Shown here one piece after another: positions 1-4,291 of a DNA stretch of 5,375 nucleotides (position 1 is the stretch's first letter; each line of letters opens with the position of its first letter). The notes below the pieces were generated by a model. That model was not told the origin of the DNA and searched no databases. It was given only the letters and a program-made list of their open reading frames with translations. The position numbers were made by a program, and so were the translations under genes. Location: positions 1 to 5,375 of the forward strand of contig WFRC01000235.1 of assembly GCA_015486685.1 (NCBI GenBank), read 5' to 3'. The stretch comes from Caldifarciminota bacterium. Its GTDB lineage: Bacteria; Hydrothermota; UBA3072; WFRC01.

Positions 1-14
1 CGGGAATCGGTAGG

Positions 15-32
15 CGAAGGCTTTAGCCTGCG
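15..32. repeat. Small palindromic repeat
   Basis: A short inverted repeat: AGGC (18-21) pairs with GCCT (26-29) around the loop TTTA. Two further outer pairs (15-32 and 16-31) lie beyond one A/G mismatch. It sits at the left edge of a non-coding stretch full of other repeats, so it is more likely a dispersed intergenic repeat than a terminator; no T-tract follows. Whether it recurs in the genome cannot be seen from this window. Confidence 0.45.
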
Positions 33-60
33 AATATCATTCTGGGGCTTCTCATCCTTT

Positions 61-128
61 ATCTCCCTCCCTTGATGTCTACCTGTGCGTGTCCGCACGC
101 AGACAGGGGAGGGACTAAGGGAGGGTAT
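61..128. repeat. Nested inverted repeat (MITE/REP-like)
   Basis: An outer perfect 9-bp inverted repeat, CCCTCCCTT (65-73) against AAGGGAGGG (117-125), encloses a second strong hairpin. The inner stem is TGCGTG (86-91) with CACGCA (96-101) around the loop TCCG, extended by CCTG (82-85) with CAGG (104-107) across a 2-nt bulge. The composition is GC-rich compared with the AT-rich surroundings. The two-level structure could be one palindromic element inserted into another, but that history is inferred. No T-tract follows, so I do not call it a terminator. Confidence 0.6.
106..125 (+). other. Potential G-quadruplex motif
   Basis: Four G-runs of at least three (106-109, 111-113, 119-121, 123-125) are separated by loops of 1, 5 and 1 nt, which fits the canonical G3+N1-7 rule. 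The same G-runs form the right arm of the inverted repeat at 65-125, so quadruplex and cruciform would compete. This is a sequence-rule match only; folding is not shown. Confidence 0.45.
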
Positions 129-136
129 CTTTTGTC

Positions 137-157
137 ATGCTGAATTTATTTCAGCAT
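137..157. repeat. Perfect 8-bp hairpin repeat
   Basis: ATGCTGAA (137-144) pairs perfectly with TTCAGCAT (150-157) around a 5-nt loop. No T-tract follows closely enough to make this a classical terminator. It is a distinct repeat type lying between the GC-rich palindrome and the 33-bp tandem duplication. It is probably another dispersed intergenic palindrome, but that needs the rest of the genome. Confidence 0.5.
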
Positions 158-169
158 CTCATTTTGCCA

Positions 170-237
170 TAGTGTCACAGAGTCAAGCACCGTCCCCATT
201 TTTTTAGTGTCACAGAGTCAAGCACCGTCCCCATTTT
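170..237. repeat. 33-bp tandem direct duplication
   Basis: Two identical 33-bp copies (170-202 and 205-237) are separated by only two T residues, giving a period of 35 bp. The core reads GTCAAGCACCGTCCCC (181-197 region in copy 1), or GGGGACGGTGCTTGAC on the other strand. GGGGACGGT-type sequences resemble REP-like elements mobilised by Y1 (RAYT) transposases, but no transposase lies in this window. The second copy ends 18 bp before the -35-like box at 256, so these could instead act as paired protein-binding sites. Confidence 0.7.
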
Positions 238-255
238 CATTCTTTTATTTTTTCC

Positions 256-283
256 TTGACTTTTCCGAATTTTTTACCATAAT
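256..283 (+). promoter_or_regulatory. Candidate sigma-70-type promoter
   Basis: TTGACT (256-261) and CATAAT (278-283) are each a 5/6 match to the -35 and -10 consensus, with a 16-bp spacer. Transcription would be expected to begin about 7 nt after the -10 box, near 290, while the first ATG is at 292. The message for the TPR membrane protein would therefore be leaderless or nearly so. This agrees with the absence of any Shine-Dalgarno sequence before that ATG. Confidence 0.6.
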
Positions 284-291
284 ACATCAAT

Positions 292-2226
292 ATGATATAT
301 TTGCTTATATTTTTGGGATTTATAGATATTAATCAGGAGATAAACAATGCGGTAAAGGATTGGCATTCCACCCTTAGATTAAGAAAAGATTTTGGGCTTG
401 TAATGGAGGGGAAGGGATTTTTGCCCAATGTAGATATGAATGCCGTTGAACAGACTTATCTCTCCTCTCTTCAAGATAATCCATATACATATTTTGCACT
501 TGGTAATCTATACAGATATAAAAAATACCCGAAAAAGGAAAAGAAATATTTCCAGATGGCTATTGATAAATCAAATACCTTTGGAAAACTATTTGTTCTG
601 GATAAACTTTTTTGCAAAAATAGGCTCCGGGGATTTTCCGATTTAACCCGTAAAAAAATCCTCAAAAAATTAAATAACCCTTTTTATACCCTGTCTATCC
701 TTTATGAATATGAAGGTGTTAAGAATATTAATAAAGGTATAAAGAAAGAGGGACTGCGGGATATGGAATTTTCAGAAAAGATTGACCCTGAGAACAGAGA
801 TATATATCTGCTGCTGATTAAATCAAACCTCCCAAAAATTAAACCTGTATTAAAATATTTCTTTGCCTACCTTGCAACCTTTAAGTATTTCAGAAATCAG
901 GTATTTCTTATCCATTCTTTATACAGATATATGCTTTTGTTTATATTTTTATTATCCCTCTACTATATTATTGCATTATTTTTCAAAAAAATCCCTGTGC
1001 TCACGCGTTTTATCTCATCAAAAATTCCCATTCACCATTGGTGGCTCGTTTCCATATTTGCTCTCATAGTAATCTGGTTATATCCCTTATACGGTATAAT
1101 ATTTGCTATCCTTATTGTATCGCCTATCCTCTCTAAAAAGGAATTTATCACTGTCTCCATTATTTTCATACTCTTTTCCTCTATACCACTATTTTCATTA
1201 CTGGACTCAGGGCTTGAAAATGGGGTAAATGCAAATGCACCGATAAGAAATCTTATATACCTTCAGGCCGTTGTTCCTGAATCTCAAATGGTGCAAAATG
1301 TAAAAATGGATAACCTTGAATATTACTGCACAATGGGGAATATATATTATAATAAAGATAAAAAGGCTGCTTATTCCTATTATTCTAAGGGATTGAAAAG
1401 GTTTAGAAATAACCCATTGTTATTAAATAATATAGGATGTATATTTGCAAAAACAGGTATACAGGATTCTGCGTTTTATTATCTTGAACTTGCAGGAAAA
1501 TTGGACAGGAAATCTCCTGTACCGCACTTTAACCTCTCAAATCTATACATTAAGAACTTAATGTTTAAGGAAGCAGAAAAAGAAAGAAATATTGCACAGA
1601 GATACAACTCTGAGATTACAGAAAGCATAAATCAAGATACCCTGTTTTTGATGTCTCCAAAAAAGGGGAAAATTCTGAAAGACCTATTCTATTCATCAAA
1701 AATGGCTGAAAGGATATTTTCATTTTCTTCTCTATTCCTGTTAATTGTGGGGATTTCCTGTATTCTTGTAATTGCCCTGTTGAAAAAATTTCTAAATTTT
1801 CCTCCTGTAGAATCTTGCGCAATTTGTGGTGGGTTTGCAGAAAAATCTAAAACAATTGGTGATGATAAAGTTTGTAATTATTGCTACCATAAATTGATGC
1901 AGACAAAATCAAAAGGTATCAGAGAAAGATTTAAGAGGCTCATCAAAAGGAATGTTCAAATAAGGATGCGGATTAAGGCACATATATTAAACATAATTCT
2001 GCCTGGTTCCGGATTTATCCTTATAGGGGATGGGAAAAGGGGCATATTTATAACATTTATTATATCCTGGATAACCATATCCTTTCTATATCCTTATATC
2101 CTGTATGGGAATCCTGATTTTTCCACTACACCATCCTCTGGAAAACTTGCCCTGACATTTATTATATTTATTGTCTATATGTATGAGATATTGACGGTAG
2201 AGCGGGAGGCGAAAAGATGGCATTAG
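292..2226 (+). CDS. TPR-repeat, zinc-ribbon multi-pass membrane protein
   Basis: I do not recognise a named family for this 644-residue protein. A short hydrophobic N-terminus is followed by a TPR-like segment (about 63-93) and a block of membrane segments (about 212-231, 251-280 and 284-304). Three TPR-like repeats follow (about 340-437), then a further membrane segment (about 477-497). A probable zinc ribbon comes next, with C509-x2-C512 and C528-x2-C531. The C-terminus has a PGSG motif (571-574) before two more hydrophobic segments (about 583-604 and 619-634). TPRs usually mediate protein contacts, so a membrane scaffold or assembly role is an inference. The ATG at 292 has no ribosome-binding site, but the upstream promoter would give a near-leaderless message; the later ATG at 403 would discard the hydrophobic start. 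The end overlaps the PATAN gene by 10 bp, so the two products probably work together. Confidence 0.85.
   Translation: MIYLLIFLGFIDINQEINNAVKDWHSTLRLRKDFGLVMEGKGFLPNVDMNAVEQTYLSSLQDNPYTYFALGNLYRYKKYPKKEKKYFQMAIDKSNTFGKLFVLDKLFCKNRLRGFSDLTRKKILKKLNNPFYTLSILYEYEGVKNINKGIKKEGLRDMEFSEKIDPENRDIYLLLIKSNLPKIKPVLKYFFAYLATFKYFRNQVFLIHSLYRYMLLFIFLLSLYYIIALFFKKIPVLTRFISSKIPIHHWWLVSIFALIVIWLYPLYGIIFAILIVSPILSKKEFITVSIIFILFSSIPLFSLLDSGLENGVNANAPIRNLIYLQAVVPESQMVQNVKMDNLEYYCTMGNIYYNKDKKAAYSYYSKGLKRFRNNPLLLNNIGCIFAKTGIQDSAFYYLELAGKLDRKSPVPHFNLSNLYIKNLMFKEAEKERNIAQRYNSEITESINQDTLFLMSPKKGKILKDLFYSSKMAERIFSFSSLFLLIVGISCILVIALLKKFLNFPPVESCAICGGFAEKSKTIGDDKVCNYCYHKLMQTKSKGIRERFKRLIKRNVQIRMRIKAHILNIILPGSGFILIGDGKRGIFITFIISWITISFLYPYILYGNPDFSTTPSSGKLALTFIIFIVYMYEILTVEREAKRWH
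2204..2209 (+). promoter_or_regulatory. Ribosome-binding site inside upstream gene
   Basis: GGGAGG lies 7 nt before the ATG at 2217, inside the last codons of the TPR membrane protein gene. It fixes the start of the PATAN gene. With the 10-bp overlap it points to translational coupling. Confidence 0.75.
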
Positions 2227-3131
2227 AAGGTGACTTAAAAGAGTTCGAAGCGGCCGAGGTACTGCAATTCCTTAATTTGCACCAGGCAACAGGTATTTTA
2301 ACACTTACTTCCAGAGGAGATAAGGCGCAAGTATCATTTGAATTAGGGATGGTTATAGGGGCTATTATTGGAAAAAAGGGGACCGAACTTCCACTTGAGG
2401 AATATATTCTGCGTTCGGGTAAATCTGACAAAACCACACTTGACGCGATGAAATCTCAAGCAGAAAAACTTGGTATCCCTATTGATGAACTTTTTATGAG
2501 AGAAGGACTTTTGACACGACAGGAAATAGAAGAGATTATACACTTCAAGGTTCAAGAAATTATAGACGAAGTGCTTCTATGGAAGGAAGGTAAGTATCAA
2601 TTTATACCTCATAAGGCTCTATATTCCAAAAGCAGGATTAAAATTTCCATAGACCCAAATAGACTTCTTATGGAAGGTATGAGAAGAATAGACGAATGGC
2701 CCAGAATTCAATCAAGGCTTCCCGATTCCACAATTACATTCGAAAAAAAGGCAAAGGCGGAGATTCCACTTAAAATGGGAAAGGATGAAAGGATTATACT
2801 TGAGATTATAGATGAAAATATTACCCTTAAAGGTTTGATAGAAAAGAGTGGCCTGGGAAAATATAGAACATATCAGGCGGTGTATAACCTGCTTGAACTG
2901 GGTGCTATTGTAAAAAAGGGTGAGAAAAAGGTTATAGAAAAAAAAGAAAAAAGGAGGAAGATTCGATTCCCTGCGAATGTTTTAAGTATTATCTTACTTA
3001 TAATATTTATTGGAATAAACCTGTATTTTGTCCCTCATTTTAAGAAAATTCCGATGAAAGAGATGAAAAAAAATATAACGGAAATGAAAAGAATAGATAA
3101 AATTATAAAAATAATTGATAAAATTCCTTGA
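2217..3131 (+). CDS. DUF4388 (PATAN) domain protein with C-terminal membrane anchor
   Basis: Residues 1-60 match the PATAN/DUF4388 pattern: an N-terminal L-x-G-D-L-x-E-F stretch, then LQFL, a TGILTL strand and F-E-L-G-M-V-I-G-A. A helical segment (about 60-130) ending in LWKEGKYQFIP is usual in longer members. Residues about 188-232 look like a small winged-helix domain. A lysine/arginine-rich linker (232-250) precedes one membrane segment (253-273) and a short basic tail. PATAN domains are known from bacterial signalling proteins, including cyanobacterial motility response regulators, where they mediate protein contacts. Here there is no receiver domain. By the positive-inside rule, the bulk of the protein should be cytoplasmic and tethered by its C-terminus. 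The overlap with the TPR membrane protein gene suggests a shared complex. The exact partner and output are unknown. Confidence 0.85.
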   Translation: MALEGDLKEFEAAEVLQFLNLHQATGILTLTSRGDKAQVSFELGMVIGAIIGKKGTELPLEEYILRSGKSDKTTLDAMKSQAEKLGIPIDELFMREGLLTRQEIEEIIHFKVQEIIDEVLLWKEGKYQFIPHKALYSKSRIKISIDPNRLLMEGMRRIDEWPRIQSRLPDSTITFEKKAKAEIPLKMGKDERIILEIIDENITLKGLIEKSGLGKYRTYQAVYNLLELGAIVKKGEKKVIEKKEKRRKIRFPANVLSIILLIIFIGINLYFVPHFKKIPMKEMKKNITEMKRIDKIIKIIDKIP

Positions 3132-3155
3132 CAGATAGAAAAAAATTATTATTTT
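3128..3155 (+). promoter_or_regulatory. Weak candidate promoter facing the repeat spacer
   Basis: A perfect TTGACA (3128-3133) overlaps the stop codon of the PATAN gene, and TATTTT (3150-3155) follows after 16 bp, a 4/6 match. The 9-mer TTCCTTGAC around the -35 box is identical to that before the first gene. No credible gene starts just downstream; the ORF from the ATG at 3181 is only 22 codons. If real, the promoter would transcribe the repeat spacer or serve the distant lipoprotein gene. AT-rich DNA gives such matches easily. Confidence 0.3.
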
Positions 3156-3198
3156 AATAAGAACAGGGAAAAAGATTTAAATGCAAAATGATAAAGAT

Positions 3199-3257
3199 AG
3201 CCGTAAGCCGTTGGCAAAAATACGCTTACCGCTATCCGCCTACCGCTGACCGCCAAA
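3199..3257. repeat. Heptamer arrays, GC-rich (spacer left end)
   Basis: Two adjacent 7-bp arrays. The first has AGCCGTA (3199-3205) followed by AGCCGTT (3206-3212). The second starts at 3223 and runs through four units of form CGCYNWC or close to it, beginning CGCTTAC and CGCTATC, then at 3237 and 3244, with a decayed fifth at 3251. Every unit of the second array begins with CGC. Read on the minus strand, its unit is GTNAGCG-like, the same family found in inverted orientation at 3673-3707. A 7-bp inverted repeat, TGGCAAA (3212-3218) against TTTGCCA (3264-3270), brackets the second array. Confidence 0.75.
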
Positions 3258-3284
3258 AGGATATTTGCCAGATTGATGTAGAAG

Positions 3285-3309
3285 GGGCTTCCCAGCCCTA
3301 TATTTAGGG
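3285..3309. other. Two mutually exclusive small hairpins
   Basis: GGGCT (3285-3289) can pair with AGCCC (3294-3298) around TCCC. CCCTA (3296-3300) can pair with TAGGG (3305-3309) around TATT. The two stems share 3296-3298, so only one can form at a time. There is no T-tract after the second stem, so this is not a standard attenuator. It may be chance in a repeat-rich region. Confidence 0.3.
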
Positions 3310-3389
3310 TATAGTTGATAGGGTATGGGGTATGGAAAATAAAGAAAGGAAAGAAGGATGAAGGAGGGAGAATGGAGGATGAAGATATT
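3306..3389. repeat. Heptamer array AGGGTAT grading into purine-rich heptads
   Basis: Units of 7 bp start at 3306, 3313, 3320 and 3327. The first and third are AGGGTAT, the second is AGTTGAT and the fourth is GGGGTAT. The 7-bp register continues without a break into a purine-rich stretch, where AGGATGA occurs at 3355 and again exactly three units later at 3376, with AGG- or AGA-starting heptads between. Units at 3334, 3341 and 3348 are strongly decayed, so the register there is less certain. Confidence 0.65.
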
Positions 3390-3407
3390 GAATACAGGCA
3401 AAAAGAC

Positions 3408-3421
3408 AGGTTAAGGTTAAG
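3408..3421. repeat. Short AGGTTA duplication
   Basis: AGGTTA occurs twice in tandem (3408-3413 and 3414-3419), followed by AG. It is too short to carry much weight alone, and is listed because it continues the tandem-array character of the spacer with a 6-bp period. Confidence 0.35.
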
Positions 3422-3442
3422 AAAAAAGAGTGAATGAGTAGA

Positions 3443-3487
3443 TGAGTTTCTTGAGTTTATAGGGTTAGTAGAGTTTATTGAGTTAAA
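3443..3487. repeat. 9-bp tandem array, TGAGTTTAT type
   Basis: Five consecutive 9-bp units start at 3443, 3452, 3461, 3470 and 3479. The second is TGAGTTTAT. The first and fourth each differ from it by one base, while the third is AGGGTTAGT and the fifth is TGAGTTAAA. This is the one clear array in the spacer whose period is not 7 bp. Although 9 is a multiple of 3, no reading frame longer than the array uses it. Confidence 0.7.
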
Positions 3488-3500
3488 AAAAGAAAAGACT

Positions 3501-3528
3501 GTTGAAAGTTAAAGGTTGAAAGTTGAAA
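3501..3528. repeat. Heptamer array GTTGAAA
   Basis: Four 7-bp units start at 3501, 3508, 3515 and 3522. Units one, three and four are exactly GTTGAAA; the second is GTTAAAG. Three identical copies in 28 bp are hard to explain by composition alone. Confidence 0.75.
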
Positions 3529-3600
3529 ACGAAATAAACGAAAAAAGTAAACACGAAACATGTTCTTTGTTATTTATTTGTTGTTTTGCTGTTTCTACAA

Positions 3601-3628
3601 TTAACGAATAACGAATTACGATTAACGG
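3601..3628. repeat. Heptamer array TTAACGA
   Basis: Four 7-bp units start at 3601, 3608, 3615 and 3622. The first is TTAACGA and the others differ from it by one or two bases (ATAACGA, ATTACGA, TTAACGG). All four keep the central ACG. Confidence 0.75.
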
Positions 3629-3633
3629 CATAT

Positions 3634-3661
3634 TTCCGCATTCTCACTTCCGCATTCCGCA
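3634..3661. repeat. Heptamer array TTCCGCA
   Basis: Four 7-bp units start at 3634, 3641, 3648 and 3655. Units one, three and four are exactly TTCCGCA, while unit two (TTCTCAC) deviates at several sites. It begins only 5 bp after the TTAACGA array. Confidence 0.75.
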
Positions 3662-3672
3662 TTATTATTTTT

Positions 3673-3707
3673 AGCGGGAAGCGGTTAGCGGTAGGCGGTC
3701 AGCGTGC
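3673..3707. repeat. Heptamer array AGCGGTA (spacer right end)
   Basis: Five 7-bp units start at 3673, 3680, 3687, 3694 and 3701, consensus AGCGGTN; the third is AGCGGTA and the last (AGCGTGC) is decayed. Positions 3681-3698 are the reverse complement of 3236-3253 with one mismatch in 18, so this array and the one at the left end of the spacer belong to one family in opposite orientation. The array ends only about 30 bp before the lipoprotein start. Confidence 0.75.
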
Positions 3708-3729
3708 TTACTTCTAACTTATTAAAAAA

Positions 3730-3734
3730 GGAGG
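3730..3734 (+). promoter_or_regulatory. Ribosome-binding site with tight spacing
   Basis: GGAGG ends one base before the ATG at 3736 and four bases before a second in-frame ATG at 3739. Both spacings are shorter than usual, but the second is better placed. The true start is therefore probably 3739, which removes only one methionine. Confidence 0.6.
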
Positions 3735-3735
3735 T

Positions 3736-4263
3736 ATGATGAAAAAAATATTGCTTGGTCTCTCAGGATTAACTATCCTGACAATTATTATTGCGGGATG
3801 CACACCTGTTCCAACCCCCGATGTAGAGGTCACAGGATTTACTGCTATAGGTAATTATGTAGATTCCTCATATGCCTTTACCATTGACACTGTATTTGTC
3901 CATTTTGATGATACCAGACTTGTTGTTAAAAACTATGTAAATGTTAAGGTAGACCGCGCATATTGCGAAGTATACCAGGTTGTAGATGCAAATTCAGCAA
4001 ATGATATTTTTATAAGGAGAGATGATATTTTAGGATTTTCAACTCAAAATATTAGCGAAGATTCTACGGGTCAATATGAAGTGACAATTAAGGGTTTAAT
4101 GTTGAATGTTAAGGCCGAAGCAGAAAGCCTATGGGTAGATAAAGATATCCAATCATACAGATTAGACCTACACTTTGCAGGCGAAGATGCTTATGGAAAA
4201 CACAAAAGATTTGATGTTTATAGGTCCACAGGTTTAGCACGAGGGGGTGCTGTTAAGAAATAA
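3736..4263 (+). CDS. Small lipoprotein of unknown function
   Basis: I do not recognise a family for this 175-residue protein. It begins with a typical lipoprotein signal: two lysines, a hydrophobic stretch, and the lipobox I-A-G-C ending at C22, which should be lipidated after cleavage. A short proline/threonine linker (T-P-V-P-T-P) follows. The mature part (about 154 residues) alternates short hydrophobic and polar stretches that suggest a beta-rich fold, with no enzymatic motif visible and one further cysteine near residue 80. It should sit on a membrane facing the periplasm, or on the cell surface. The start at 3739 is slightly preferred from the ribosome-binding-site spacing. The gene stands alone after the repeat spacer, I see no convincing promoter close upstream, and it ends in a strong terminator. 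Its neighbours do not indicate a role. Confidence 0.85.
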   Translation: MMKKILLGLSGLTILTIIIAGCTPVPTPDVEVTGFTAIGNYVDSSYAFTIDTVFVHFDDTRLVVKNYVNVKVDRAYCEVYQVVDANSANDIFIRRDDILGFSTQNISEDSTGQYEVTIKGLMLNVKAEAESLWVDKDIQSYRLDLHFAGEDAYGKHKRFDVYRSTGLARGGAVKK

Positions 4264-4290
4264 AAAAAGGGGCTCAGAGCCCCTTTTTTT
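4262..4290. terminator. Bidirectional intrinsic terminator
   Basis: GGGGCT (4269-4274) pairs with AGCCCC (4278-4283) around CAG. Seven A residues precede the stem and seven T residues follow it, so it works as a U-tract terminator on both strands. It begins within the stop codon of the lipoprotein gene and ends one base before the stop codon of the converging outer-membrane protein gene, so one hairpin serves both transcription units. Confidence 0.93.
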
Positions 4291-4291
4291 A

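Larger units (their letters stand above)
3132..3735. other. Gene-free repeat-mosaic spacer
   Basis: This 604-bp spacer has no credible coding region on either strand and no clear intrinsic terminator for the operon to its left. Much of its length is built of short imperfect tandem arrays with unrelated units, listed separately. Base composition changes abruptly from block to block: a GC-rich, C-biased block at 3223-3254, a purine-rich block at 3334-3386, a T-rich block at 3561-3596, and a GC-rich, G-biased block at 3673-3705. The stretch 3529-3558 holds three scattered ACGAAA copies. Positions 3561-3600 show only T/G-rich low complexity. Confidence 0.75.

Noticed and set aside
137..157. Intrinsic terminator for a gene left of the window
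   Set aside because: The stem is perfect but AT-rich, is not followed by a proper T-tract, and no coding region precedes it.
170..237. CRISPR array with two 33-bp repeats
   Set aside because: The copies are separated by only 2 nt, far too short for a spacer, and no cas gene is present.
863..1069. Short plus-strand ORFs in other frames inside the TPR membrane gene (also 440-646)
   Set aside because: They lie wholly inside the longer gene and show no start signals or recognisable domains.
2168..2555. Minus-strand ORFs opposite the start of the PATAN gene
   Set aside because: They overlap a clearly recognised domain on the plus strand and have no ribosome-binding site or protein-family features.
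3181..3249. 22-codon ORF beginning at ATG 3181
   Set aside because: It has no ribosome-binding site at suitable spacing, and much of its frame runs through the heptamer array, which explains the open frame.
3223..3707. Decayed coding region with amino-acid repeats
   Set aside because: The 7-bp period shifts the frame at every unit, stops occur in all frames, and the period does not fit codon-based repeats.
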